Source: Hyaloscypha bicolor E (Eukaryota > Ascomycota > Leotiomycetes > Helotiales > Hyaloscyphaceae). Taken from it: a DNA stretch of 64,000 nt. The stretch spans positions 330,152 through 394,151 of the forward strand of contig NW_020194563.1 in the NCBI RefSeq assembly GCF_002865645.1, written 5' to 3'. A program made the translations under genes and the position numbers. The notes below the pieces were generated by a model. It searched no databases. It saw only the letters and a program-made list of their open reading frames with translations, and had not been told where the DNA came from. Of this stretch, positions 20,692 through 32,196 are shown piece after piece. Each line of letters begins with the position of its first letter. Position 1 is the first letter of the stretch.

Positions 20692-23079
20692 ATGACTTCC
20701 ATCGTCAATTGCTTCGCAAAGTTATTATTGCACCTCAAACGTTCCAAAGACAACAGTGCGGAGGCTAGCACCGAAGAAGAGTCAGTCGCACAGTCTACAG
20801 TAAGTAAAGCGCATCGACTGGAAAAGATTGGACCTTCTAATAGTTCTTCAGACTCAAGACGTTCCGCCGAGGCTGCAGGCACCTCACTATGAGCATCCTG
20901 TAGCTGCTGAGCCCGCAGGCCCCACTGAAGCAACGCGGCCGCCTCTTTCGGAAGCTGTCCCTTCAATCGTAATTCGAAAATCGACAGTTGATCTCAATCT
21001 GTCAAATAAAGAAGCTGCACAAAATTTAATTCTGGCAATCCCCCAATCTGAACCTGTTCATGACGGCGTCACCGAAACAACTCCGACCAAGTCATTGGCA
21101 ACCCCACACCACTCGCGACGGAACTCCGGAGAGTCTTCTTCTTCAAACCTGAGCCGGTCAGATAGTGGAGAGTCAAAATCGGGGCACTGGCTGAAGGAAC
21201 AATTGGATAGTACGCGGCTGGAATGTCCCATGCGCGCTCACTCATTTATCGTTCCGAAAGATGTGCAAGAAAGGCTGATCACCGAGTCGACGATTGCGGG
21301 CGATATACAGGCACACAACGGCGATATTGGTGAGAAGGAGGCGGCGGACTTTGCCAAGAAAGCTTGTCAACATGCCCGTTGTTTGTACGCAACACTTGCC
21401 TATATCAAGCGCGGTGCCGACATTTGTGCTTTGCTAAACGAGGGGATCACCGACAAAGACCTGCCTCTTGTTAGAAAGCCGAACGATCGCAATGCACCTC
21501 TGTATCTACGGTGCGGGAAACATGTCCAGACAATGACAACTTGGAGACCCAAATATCGAGAGAACTTCGATCGCGTTCAATGGTGGATGACTTCCCCGGT
21601 ATTCGAGTACGGGGAGCATTATTCGTTGGACGAGAAGGCGGTTTTGCCCTTTGTTCCCCTCGATGCTAATGAGGCGTCTCTGGGCACGAAGCAAGGAGGT
21701 TATAGTGAGGTTTATCCGGTTCGCATTCATCCAGCCCATCATAACTTCTGGAAAAGCACAGCACAGGTATGAAATCGCATGCAGGTTCCTTGTTTAAGTT
21801 CATGATTTAATAAAAGCAGGAAAATGGGCCTTTGGTGGCCGTGAAACAGCTTTTCTCTTCTGACGAGACGGAATTTCGGAAAGAATCCACCATTTTAAAA
21901 GCCCTCGGTCCCAAGAACCACCCTCATCTCATTAAGCTTTTGACAACCTATGAGATGGGCAAGAAATATCACTTGATGTTTCCCTACGCAAACGCCAATC
22001 TGCGCAAGTACTGGGAAGACCACCCGTTCCCCAGCTTCGATGGAGATACGGTGCTTTGGTCCTTGAAGCAGATGAGCGGCATTGCCAAGGGACTTCAACT
22101 CATACATGATTTTCGAGTCACAGTTCCATTGTCTGTTCCTGGCGCGGGAACTATTGACATCCGATTGGGGAAAGGAAAAGGCTTGGGGCAACTCAAAGTC
22201 GAAAAGGGGGAACAATGGTTCGGACGTCACGGCGATATCAAACCCGAAAATGTTCTTTGGTTTGCCGAAGATCACTACTCCCCTTACCCGCACCATATGG
22301 GCGTCTTGCAGATTGCCGATTTCGGGCTGGGACGTTTTCACGGCCGAGACTCCCGATCAGGTGTTAACCCAGAGACAGTTAAATCTTCCCCAACATACGA
22401 GCCACCCGAGTGCAAGATGAAGCTCCCTGTATCGCGAGCATACGATATCTGGAGCCTGGGGTGCATCTATCTGGAATTCATCACCTGGCTCTTGCGCGGA
22501 TCTGCGGCGATCGATGGGTTTGCTGATTTTCGAGGACGATACGCCACAGACACTGGGATCAATGACGACAATTTTTTTACTATTACCACGGAAGAAGGAA
22601 TGCCAAAGGCAACTGTCCGCGAACAAGTTTCAGCGTGGAGCGAGCAGTTACATTCTGACAAGAACTGTTCCAAACTCATTCATGATCTTCTGGACTTGAC
22701 AATGTCGGAGCTTCTTGTCATCGAGAGCGAAAAGCGCAGCAAGGCAAATTGGCTATGCATCCGGTTTCAAAAACTGCTCAACCAAGCGGAGACGAATTCC
22801 GAGTACTGTTTAAAACCTGTTCCCCGAAAGCCAGTCAGTGGGCGCTCGAACTCGGCTCCTCATCTCGACCCTCCAAAGGCAGATGGGAAGCGAAATTCAG
22901 TAACCTTCTTAGAGCAAGAGAAACCTAGCTTCTCGAAGACGCAGTTTAAGGTTCACAATACTGAGATTCCAAGAGATTTGGTGTTGAGAAACTTGGGAAC
23001 TCCAAGCTTCAAGGCCAAGAATGTTGGCAAGACAACTACTTGGCCACTGCCTCAGCGCCAACAAACTGCGCATGGCTGA
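20692..23079 (+). CDS. Serine/threonine protein kinase, non-RD fungal type
   Basis: Exons 20692-20799, 20852-21766 and 21820-23079, about 760 aa. Residues 1-170 are Ser/Glu-rich and probably disordered. The kinase domain has a degenerate glycine loop (KQGGYSEVYPVRIH), the ATP-anchoring Lys in VAVKQLF, the catalytic loop HGDIKPENVLW (Arg of HRD replaced by Gly), IADFGLGR (DFG Mg2+ site) and a PTYEPPE APE-type segment followed by YDIWSLGCIYLEF. The C-terminal ~100 residues are basic and disordered. Such expanded fungal kinases often sit beside signalling or incompatibility genes; the substrate here is unknown. Both introns are canonical (GTAAGT, GTATGA). Confidence 0.85.
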
Positions 23080-23505
23080 ATCATGACAGAGAGTCCAATG
23101 GCGACACTATTGATTCCTACTAGAGCCTATCAGTTTTCTATGAGGAATCACAGCACTTCAACACAGAGTTGATCCTGCATCGGTATGTTTTCTGACCACT
23201 TTGAATTTGATACATGCTTTAACTAACACTCCTCAGCTCGCTTTCCGAAGTTGGTCTTCCCCTAACCTTGCCAACTCATGAGCCCAGAACGAGAGTCCGA
23301 AAGGAGATGAATCAAAGTCTACCTAGCCCAACTCTATCTTTTGCAAAGCAAAAGATACTCGTAGTGGATTTATAAGCCCAAACTGTTGGCATCTGTTGGG
23401 CTTGAGCTGCCAGCTATGCAGCCAAGAATGCGAGCCTCGAAGGGAGATCAACATAGGAATAAAAGGATGTGAAAGACCAAATATGAAGACTTTGGGGGTG
23501 GGAAG
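23080..23505. other. Intergenic
   Basis: About 425 bp; no feature supported. Confidence 0.4.
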
Positions 23506-25620
23506 TCAAGAAGAACGAACGATCCAGAAGTAATAAATTGCTGTAATATAATCCTCCAAGAAACACTTCCTTTTGCACCGCTTCAAATCTTTGCCGTCAC
23601 TTCCCACTCCGCCCACGTCCTTAGCAGCCACAAAAATATAGCATCCTGCCTCCCCTTTCTCTACTTCTTGTAGCTTCTTGACAGTTTGGTCAGACATTTG
23701 CTTCCGGCTCAGCCCCCGACAGCTCAATCATCCGCTTCTTGTACAAGTTCGCAACTTGCTCCCTCTTCCACTTGTCAAATCCTTATCCCATGAATTCTGC
23801 CGGATTGAGAGGATCGCCACGCGCCAATGACATGAAGGCTCCCATCTCATTCAGCATCTATTTTTGAAATATTTGTTTTGGTTGCTTGCGCAGCTTTTCC
23901 CATCCCTGGAGTGGAAACCTACGGCAAGCCTCCAGGCCTCCTTAAGCTCAGGGTAGTCCCTATTTGGATCGTAGTTGACCATTTTTGGAGCGGAATACAA
24001 GAGACCCCTTTGTTCGAACATGTCGAGGCTGAATTGCTCCTGGGGGGGCACAGCTTTTCGCAGGCAAGAGCTGCTGCAGCATCTCGTATTTTACCCTTAT
24101 CAAAGACTCAAGGTTATACCTCCCTTTGGGTGAAATGCATAAGCTTCCTCCCCGCCGTCAGACTCATCATTCGGCACTCGTGGTATCTTGGGGCGGGTAG
24201 CTCTGGCGGCAGTGTAATTGGAGCCGGAAGTTTTGGAGCTGGTTGAATTGTCCTCTCTACTGTCAGGGCAACGCGGCCATGGAAGACCAAATCGATCAGC
24301 TCGACTGTCTGGCAGATCAAACATGCCGTACGGGAACTCTCCCGAGAAACCCTCATTGTTAAGCACTGCAGCAATCCTAGGTCTTTTGAGAGTATCAATG
24401 TCTTCCCGTCCAAAACACATCAAATCGCACCCGAATGCCAGACAAAACGCATTCGTCAAAGTGAACATGCCCCAGATGTAGCTGCATCTGGACTGCCATC
24501 TTCTTTCTTAATTCGACGTTGACATTGCGAAAAGAAGTCCCACTCCTCATCTGCCCAATCATTTTTCGTCTGGAATGAGTCTTCGTCCTCGCCACCCTCT
24601 CCTCCTTTGTCCTCTCCCACTCTGTCCTTTCCCCCTTCATCCGTTGGCCCCCCATCATCTTCCCCTCTATCCTCTTCATCTTTTTCCTCGTCTGAGGTAT
24701 AGTAAATAGACTTGCTTTCCTTTACTTTCTTATCCTACTTTTTGTATCCCGATGGTGCAAAATGAAGCAATATTGGATGCAGTAATGCATCTTTCAAGCC
24801 CCAGTTCCGGTTCCCAGAGTCAATGGCAAACGTAAAATTCTGCTTGGGAGCAAATCCTAATAGCGCGAAATGAGATTCTTGAACGAGATATGGTATGATG
24901 AGGCAGTCAAGATTCACGAAGTCTTCCCTGGTCATATTCATCTCATCGAAAGAATTTGCGAGCACATCTACCTTATCGTCAAAACTGTTTTCGTCCTGGA
25001 GCTCATCATCTAGGGTGGATGAGTCGAGAATCACGGCACAGCTATTGTAGTTGTCTGCTCCGGGGTGGCCGCTCTTCAGGCGATGTGTTGTAGCTTCTCC
25101 GGCACTTTCACGGTTTCGGGCAGATCTTCTGACTTGATTGTCGTACTCACGAATTAAGTCGGATATAGTTATCCGTGACCGCCGACGACATGGTGTTCAT
25201 TGACATGTAGTCTTTTGGAACGACAGGGAACCGAAACCTAGCCATATCCCACAGCGTTAAAGAAAATATTATCTTCTTGTAGTCCTTGTACTGAACTTGT
25301 CTCGCATTATCAAATTTCTCGAAACCGTTATATCGAAAGTCAATCGTCTTGAGCTTCTCAAATATTATCTTGCGAATTTTTTCGTGCCATGTCTGGTGCT
25401 CTTCAGACAATGGGTCACATTGTTGCCTTGAGATGATACCCTGCTCTTTGACCGTTAGCTCCGAACGGTTAAGTACCTGCCCGACTGAGTGTGGATTTTT
25501 GGAAGGGGATTTTGCTGAAGTAGTGTCATTTGAGGTGGGTTCCTTTGACGATGTACCCTTAGTTTCTGGCCCAAATCCCATCCCCAAAGACTTCCTAACG
25601 TTGAAGATTAATGCAATGTA
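23506..25620 (-). pseudogene. Ulp1-like cysteine protease (C48 family) relic
   Basis: Minus-strand frames between ~25587 and 23506 line up as one decayed gene. The N-terminal ~145 residues are open (from ~25587). Then come, in other frames, LKSGHPGADNYNSCAVILDS, FDEMNMTREDFVNLDCLIIP and SHFALLGFAPKQNFTFAIDS, the His and Asp regions of a Ulp1-type catalytic core. After a long acidic insert (DEEKDEEDRGEDDGG) the frame slips and reads WQSRCSYIWGMFTLTNAFCL, where the D-C-G nucleophile motif would be expected but the Cys is replaced (I-W-G). Further frames follow (YDPNRDYPELKEAWRLAVGF; FDKWKREQVANLYKKRMIEL). Stops, frame changes and loss of the nucleophile all indicate a dead gene. Confidence 0.68.
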
Positions 25621-26429
25621 GTATTTTGGGGTGGTTTCTGGAGATCCTGTGCATTTTGAACTCCATCAACGTCCTCACTCAAGAAGAATTGATTCAAGAA
25701 ACATACCGGGAGGACTCCTGCAGTGAGTATCAAATGAACTGCAGGCATTAACAGTAGTAGATAGACTCTAGAGTGCCAAGGTCGTGAATCCTGAACTTAC
25801 AGTATATATGGGAAGTGGGTCGTGTAGAGAAGGAGTTCGTTGCTTCAAGGCATGAACAATTGTAAATATACAAGAAGCATGTTTCCGTGTGGAATGCGCC
25901 AAATTCCGACCCGATGTCTCACTCCTTGCACTCAAGCCTGGAGTATCTCGCGCATTCCATTAAACGGGACTTGTAAGCTGGTCTCATATTATCCTCTTTG
26001 TATATGGCGATGTTTCAGCGGAGGTCACGTGATTTATATTTACTTGCATGGTGTTAGGAAGATATTCACGAAATATAAGATCTTCCAATCTGTAGCGATC
26101 GCAGAATTCATCTCATCTGCTTGATAGTACCATTGATACGTTGAAAGGAAAGTACGTCTCTGTGGTACGTCCGTGGAGGTGGTCGCTTACTTCGCATGCG
26201 GACCCCTGACGTTGAATTTCTAAGCACAACGCATTTGTAATCCCCTGTGGCCGGAGTCATGATTAGACAAAACAGCAGGGAACCAGAATAGCAACAAGAG
26301 AAAGATACGTCATTGTACGAAAAGGAATCGCACATAGTAGAATCCTTTGTGAAGGAGTATAATTATAAGCTGTCGGGCGGTTCTCAAGATGGAAGACCAC
26401 ACCACTTTCATCAACCATTACTGCTAGCG
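25621..26429. other. Intergenic
   Basis: About 800 bp. The frame of the SRR1-like gene is open upstream to ~26313 but lacks an ATG there. Nothing else supported. Confidence 0.4.
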
Positions 26430-27158
26430 ATGCCTCACGCAGTCCAAGCCGAGCGACCCACCCAATCAACACGGACCTCCAAAACCAAAGCATCTTCATC
26501 CCGGGAGCATCGGCAACTGCACACTCTATACAACGAAACCAGAACTCGCTACATTGATTCAGATCTCTCCCTCTCAATAAGCCACCTCCTTGTATCGAAA
26601 AACAACCCTACAGTCACAAGAATAGTTTCCCTTGGCATGGGCAGCCTAAAATCCGTAGACCAAGCACGAAGGATAAAACAATTAACAATATTTCTCGCTA
26701 TAGGCGAGCAACTTCGACAGCGTGAACCCAAAATCATGCTCTACGCTCAGGATCCATCATTTTCCAAGGTTGATGAAGCATTCCTGCAAAGCCTAGGAGT
26801 AAACATCCTTTCCACGCCCTCGGCTACTGAATTGGGGGAAGCAGCGCAATATATAAACGAGTCGACACTTGTATACTGTCCGTTTCTAACGCTGGAGGCA
26901 TATCAACTCTTTTTCGCAACTGGGTCCCTTAATTATTTCATCGGAGACGATTTTGATGCGCTCCGAGTCAAATGGCCTAAACGCAGTGCAGGATGGAATG
27001 AAGCCGAATCATTATCCAGACGTTTTGTGCAGGGACTTCGAAAACGTGTGATAGGTGGTGATAATGGATTCTGGGATGCGGAGGATAAGCCGTTTCCAAT
27101 GGCCATGTATCATAGTTCGCAACGGCACCAGGACAAGCAAACCAGGGCTAAACTTTGA
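26430..27158 (+). CDS. SRR1-like domain protein
   Basis: One exon, 242 aa from the first in-frame ATG (26430). The SRR1 core is RIVSLGMGSLKSVDQARRIK, then LYAQDPSFSKVDEAFLQSLG, then STLVYCPFLTLEAYQLFFAT. It matches the family pattern: a glycine turn after a hydrophobic strand, the D-P-x-F motif, and a C-P/H-C-P-like strand followed by a helix. Plant SRR1 affects circadian and light signalling and yeast Ber1 affects microtubules; the biochemical role is unclear. Fungi often carry several diverged copies. No break. Confidence 0.75.
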   Translation: MPHAVQAERPTQSTRTSKTKASSSREHRQLHTLYNETRTRYIDSDLSLSISHLLVSKNNPTVTRIVSLGMGSLKSVDQARRIKQLTIFLAIGEQLRQREPKIMLYAQDPSFSKVDEAFLQSLGVNILSTPSATELGEAAQYINESTLVYCPFLTLEAYQLFFATGSLNYFIGDDFDALRVKWPKRSAGWNEAESLSRRFVQGLRKRVIGGDNGFWDAEDKPFPMAMYHSSQRHQDKQTRAKL

Positions 27159-27854
27159 ATTTCGAATCATCTTGTAATAGATACCAACATACCATTGAAA
27201 GCATTACCTTCCAGCTTCCCTCTCGATGCGCAAGCACTGTATGTCTGTGCAAATGAATTTTCTGCAAGGGATCGACCGGAAGTGGTCCCCGGATTCTTAG
27301 CATAATACTTCTGCGCGCGGGGCGCTCGGGGCAGCTTATGGCCGCAATCATTCAGGTCGAGGCATATAAATGAATTGTGGTCAGCTTAAAAGTCAATGTA
27401 GGCTTCAGAATAAAAGAAGGCCACGTAGCCGGGTAGAGTAAAATTAGCGAACTGCTAAGCGAGGTGAAAGGGGGGAGAGTTGATTAGCAAGTTGTGGCAA
27501 CAGATTTCTCGTGGAGAGTAAGAATTCAAGAACATTAGACTGGACAAAAAAGACAAGATAATAGAAGAGATTCCAACAGTTTGTGGATACAGAAAAGGGC
27601 GGGTCTGATATTTATTACTCGGTACGAAGTTTACTTGTGTTAACGGAGCCGCTTTGGTTTTCCTGTGTGCGCGATTCACTATGCCCACGTAATGCAGCTC
27701 GAACCTCCTATTTATTGGACGATCAACGGAACGTAAACACAGGTGAGAATCTGCGGCCTTTTTGGCATCGCAATCTATTTGGTATTACCTGTCTTAAATG
27801 CAACTATGCAACACCAGCGCCATGCTCATGAAATAATAATAATACACAGTGCAA
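27159..27854. other. Intergenic between convergent genes
   Basis: About 700 bp between the 3' ends of the SRR1-like and UFD1-like genes. No feature supported. Confidence 0.4.
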
Positions 27855-30158
27855 TCATCTCATCGGTGCCCAGTTCTGCAGCCAAGTCCTCGCGCCCTCC
27901 AAATTACTCCCCTCGGCCTCAAATGCCGCCGCACACCACTCAAAATCAAATACACCCTCGCCAGCAAGCATCTCCGCAAGCATCCTTCTCTTCTGGCTCC
28001 CTTCATCGACGCAAAAGTACATCGGTGCAGTCTTGTTGCTGATTTTATCCATAAGTGGCTTCACCATCGGCAACGCAGTCTGAGCAGTCATTGCAACCCC
28101 GGCCTTCCCAGCTTTCGCCTTTGCCGTCTTACAGTACTCGTTCTTGCACCATGCTTTTCCACATCCGGATATCAGCTGGGAAAGATACCGTCTTTCGACT
28201 CGCCGTTTCATGGCTTTGCCGTCGGGATCGTAGACGTTGACGTAAAGAGGGCCGTAGCAGATGCTGCAGAGACCGAGGTCATTTCCTGGTCCCTGTCCCA
28301 TTCTGCTTCCAGCTCCGATTTCGCCGTTCTTCCCTACGCCGTGAAGTGTGCGGCCACAATTCACGTTCCTACAGACCTCCGGCTTGGGACGCGAGACTTT
28401 TTCGAGCTCGTGGTGTTTTAGGTGAGTGGCCATGTCGCGGAGTCGCACAATCTTAGAGCAGAGATGACATTCTGTGGTTCTTGCTCCATCTGCGAGTTCG
28501 TGGGCTGTCAGGCCGGAGATCAGCGCTTCCGGGGAGGGGTCGAAAGGATCGCCTTCTTGAGGGACTTCGAGGTGGCAGAATTGGCATAGGATCAGCTTTC
28601 CAGGGCAGATGGAGGCTCGGTGTGCTGCTAGATCTCGTAGATTCACTGCTAGAACAGGGCAGTTGGGACATTGCATAGGAGTGTGGGAGATTTCGTCGTG
28701 TTTTGTTTTGCTGGCTGACGTGTTGCCGTGCGCTGAATCGTGGGGGCAGTGCCAGTGACCTTGCCATTCCTGGGACTTCTTCTGGAAGACGTTCTCGCAC
28801 TGTGGGCAGAGAATGTTGTTTCTCAAACAGAAATTCTCGTGGAGCATCATAGTCCGTTTAGGTACCCATTGATGACAGTTTTTACACTGCTCCTCATCAG
28901 GGCCGTGCATCTCAGCATCTTCATCAATCACCAAGGGTTTCTTCGATGACCCATTCACAAACCCCTTTTGAAGTGACTTGAATCGGAGGGAAAATTTGTG
29001 TAATGTGGGAGCTTCGAATTCTGCGACTTCTCGGGAGTGGACTGAAATAAACAGAGCTTCTGAATTTTCTAGTTCCACATTTGAAGGCTGGATCTTGATA
29101 TGCTTTGTATTCGCGTTGCTGAAATCGCCCCAGATATGCTCATCTTCTCGTGGTCGAGACCGTTGATGTGGCGAGTATGGGCTGATGAATAGCTCTACAT
29201 CTTCTCCATCTTCGGTAGTCAACTCGATGTCAATACCTTGTGACCGGTCCCACGACGGTAACCGGAAATCAACGTAATCTCCATCCAGAACCTGGCCAGT
29301 CGAGGGCTTCCAAATATCGAGATCTCCACCTACAGAACTTCCCTCCGCTGTTCCTGGGGCGTTTTGTGATTTCGCCAATATCTGCTTCACTGTCTCCCGG
29401 GCCTGCTCTTCGTTCAAAGCTTCAATATCCACCTCCAGGTCGGTATCCACCACACAGATTCCATCTCCTTCGGGGCTAAACTTGTCGATCAAGAACCGGA
29501 ACTCTTCCCCCTTCAGGCCCCGAACTGTCAAGATTTCTCCATTCGTCAAAGTTGTAAAGTTCTCCCTCAGATGGCGTTCCAGCAATGACTTCCAATCATC
29601 AGGGTTGTATCCAGCTTCCAGTGGCCGTAATCGAACATATGTCCCTTTCGGTAATTGCTTTGCGTGTATTGTAATCCGAGCAACTTCTTCTTGTGTTTCA
29701 TCATCTGTGAGATCGATCGGCGCATCAGGTGAACTGTTAGTCGAGTGTATAGATGAGGCTTTAGATCTTGAGGGTGGAGGTGATACACCCAGCGCTTCCA
29801 GAAGAAACGGACTTAGTTCCACTTCTCCCTCCTCTGCAGAGAACTCTCGTATGCCCGCATGTACCACACAACCATTCTTCGTATTTACCAGGCGGAATGT
29901 GAGAGGATGTGGTAGTTGCTGTTGCGTATCTCGCCATTCGGATTGTTCAGCTCGTGCTGCGGCGAGGGAGTAGGGGTTGAAGGGGTCGAAGGGGAGGGCG
30001 TTGGGTGGGCGATTCGATGTTGTCGTTACTGTCGATGCTGCCAATAGTTGCTCGAGGGCAGACTGAGGAAGGAGGATCTTGTCTCCAGGTAAAGTCTTGG
30101 ACCTCGGCGCCACCTTGAAGACGCCGGTCCATGAAAGGGATATCTCTGGCGCTGCCAT
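27855..30158 (-). CDS. UFD1-domain protein with C2H2/TRAF-like zinc fingers
   Basis: A single exon of 767 aa. N-terminal residues ~1-260 form a UFD1-type double-psi barrel region (GDKILLPQSALEQLLA; TYVRLRPLEAGYNPDDWKSL; LTVRGLKGEEFRFLIDKFSP). Residues ~420-570 hold a string of zinc-binding Cys/His clusters: CKNCHQWVPKRTMMLHENFC, CPQCENVF, CPNCPVLAVNLRDLAAH, CQFCHLEVP and CHLCSKIVRLRDMATHLKHH. Near 640-700 an AZUL-like motif SGCGKAWCKNEYC appears, and the last ~30 residues (FEWCAAAFEAEGSNLEGART) resemble a UBA helix bundle. UFD1 modules bind ubiquitin or the Cdc48 complex, so a ubiquitin-related role is likely. The fusion with zinc fingers is common in filamentous fungi. Confidence 0.85.
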   Translation of the reverse strand: MAAPEISLSWTGVFKVAPRSKTLPGDKILLPQSALEQLLAASTVTTTSNRPPNALPFDPFNPYSLAAARAEQSEWRDTQQQLPHPLTFRLVNTKNGCVVHAGIREFSAEEGEVELSPFLLEALGVSPPPSRSKASSIHSTNSSPDAPIDLTDDETQEEVARITIHAKQLPKGTYVRLRPLEAGYNPDDWKSLLERHLRENFTTLTNGEILTVRGLKGEEFRFLIDKFSPEGDGICVVDTDLEVDIEALNEEQARETVKQILAKSQNAPGTAEGSSVGGDLDIWKPSTGQVLDGDYVDFRLPSWDRSQGIDIELTTEDGEDVELFISPYSPHQRSRPREDEHIWGDFSNANTKHIKIQPSNVELENSEALFISVHSREVAEFEAPTLHKFSLRFKSLQKGFVNGSSKKPLVIDEDAEMHGPDEEQCKNCHQWVPKRTMMLHENFCLRNNILCPQCENVFQKKSQEWQGHWHCPHDSAHGNTSASKTKHDEISHTPMQCPNCPVLAVNLRDLAAHRASICPGKLILCQFCHLEVPQEGDPFDPSPEALISGLTAHELADGARTTECHLCSKIVRLRDMATHLKHHELEKVSRPKPEVCRNVNCGRTLHGVGKNGEIGAGSRMGQGPGNDLGLCSICYGPLYVNVYDPDGKAMKRRVERRYLSQLISGCGKAWCKNEYCKTAKAKAGKAGVAMTAQTALPMVKPLMDKISNKTAPMYFCVDEGSQKRRMLAEMLAGEGVFDFEWCAAAFEAEGSNLEGARTWLQNWAPMR

Positions 30159-30435
30159 TATGCTGTAAAGAAAGACTCTTGATATGCCGTTAATACTAGA
30201 AACATTACGAGAAATAGGAACACGTGAGGCAAATATCCGGAGATGTCGTGGTGAATGGTGATGAGGAGGTTTGTCAGAATTTCGAGAAGCATCGACGAAA
30301 TGGCAGCCCGAAAGTTAAGGCAGCAACTCGAGATAAGATCGATAAGAAATAAGCTTAGATTGACGAATCTCAGGTGACGGCAGAACAGGGAGCGTTCACC
30401 GCTTTCGGCTTTCCCTTTTGGGACGGATAGCCATT

Positions 30436-32196
30436 ATGTTGACTCACTCTCATCAACCTCCCCAACAGCCTCACACACGTCTACAGCTCCAACCACAGGC
30501 GCTGAGCAGAATGATGGAAGCTGGGCCAAGTGCGCCATCTCACTCTTCTTATCTTCCAGCATCGCTTCTGCATCCTCTCTCCAACTCTCTTGTCCTCGAT
30601 CAGATAGTTGCGTATCTTCCGGTCTCATCTCTTCTTGCACTTGGGGCCACCTCGAAGTCCTTTAAGGACCTGGTGCATCGCACCCCCAATGTATTTCGAC
30701 ATCTCGATCTGAGCAACGTTAAATCAGCACAGTTTGATATCGCCAACATCGATAATGGGGGCGAAGTGTGGAGAAACGTCCAGCTGGACGAGAATGTCAC
30801 AGAAGACGAGTCGGTTGCGTCCTTGATCCCAAACAGCGCATGTTAATCCAATCCTAGCTTCTATGGCGGACCTCTTCTATATATATTTAACACTCTACGA
30901 AAGAGGCACATCCTACAAGACGTCCAAACCCTCATCCTCGATGGGTTGTCTGTCACCTCCGATTTGATATCCGATATTATAACCCAAGACCATTTCAATG
31001 TGCGAATACTATCTATACGCGAGGTCCAAAACCTCCATCCACGAAAGTTGCAACAGGCATTGAGATATTCTGTGCGCCCTTCTCGGCCTGCTGGCACGCC
31101 GAAACTCAAAGGCCTGTACTTCTTTGGTTCCAAAGATACGACTCCACTCCCACGATCCGACCGTAGCATTTCCTGCACCGATACTACACCTTCACATGGA
31201 GTATTGGTACATTCTCAGGGAGCACAGATCGGAGCACAATGGAACCAGAAGTCTGGAGATACCTTGGCGGAGGAAATGGCACACAGCGGTGACAAGTGGT
31301 ACTCAACTGGGAGAGTGCTGGCAAAGTCCCCGACAACAGATTGGGATAACACGATTCTTGCTTGTCAAGGTATCATCAGTTTTGATGTCGTTCTATGCCA
31401 TGGCCCTCGTCATTCTCTCCTACCGAGCAGTGAGAGGTCTGGCCCTTGGTATCAGAAGCCAAGGTATCACCTTACTCCTCGAGTTGCAACTCATTCCATC
31501 GGAGGTTGTTTCAATTGCGGCAGAGCCCCAGAGGGTATGTCAAGATTTGGATCATCGCCTCTGGAACGATTTCCGATGCTTGCCCCTCCTCCACTGCACT
31601 CCTCAACAGCGAAAGCAGCGAAAGCACCATTTATGGCTTCTGGGGGCAAGCTTTTACTACGATGTATTGATTGTCTCCGCAATCGCTTTTGTGAAAGCTG
31701 TAACAAGTGGTGGTGTGAAGATTGCTATGAAATTCCGGAACCTGGCCAAGGAGCAGGCTCACCACATCAATGGGGAAATGGTGGTCCGTCGATAGGTGGC
31801 CACCCCGAGAAACACCTCAAGGTACATATGGGTCTTTGTGTTGACAATTGCCTCGTCGCGGAAATGATGCCTGGAGCTGGCAGTAATGGCATGTGGGGTT
31901 GATCAAACTTCACAGAGGAAACGTATAGGATAGCTTCGATTTCTTTCCGTCTCGAGTTTGTTGGCCCAGCTGACTATCCTAGTTCGGCGTCGTTCGAAGC
32001 TGTTTTGAATGCGGTCTGATTGTGAGGTGCTCGAAAGTCTTCTGCCCGATGACGCTGACCATTATAGTGCTTCGAATGCATCAAACGCACTCAGCTGATG
32101 TGCAAAGTTTGCGGGGGAGGATACTGTACGGTCCACAACGAAGGATCCACCTTGACTACTGCAGGTCGCCATGCAATCGATGGTTGTAGGTGCTGA
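30436..32196 (+). CDS. F-box protein with C-terminal zinc-ribbon clusters
   Basis: Exon 1, 30436-30809, from the first in-frame ATG; exon 2, 30858-~31897; later exons uncertain. Residues ~45-95 (NSLVLDQIVAYLPVSSLLAL, then TSKSFKDLVHRTPNVFRHLD) are an F-box, the Skp1-binding module of SCF ubiquitin ligases. After a leucine-rich-like middle part the protein has Cys pairs: GGCFNCGRAPEG, LRCIDCLRNRFCESCNKWWC, EDCYE, LCVDNC. Two more Cys-rich stretches follow (31983-32021: SCFECGL; 32068-32196: CFECIKRTQLMCKVCGGGYC), but their phases do not fit exon 2 with any GT-AG choice I could find. The 3' end is therefore unresolved or damaged. Divergent from the UFD1-like gene. Confidence 0.68.
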
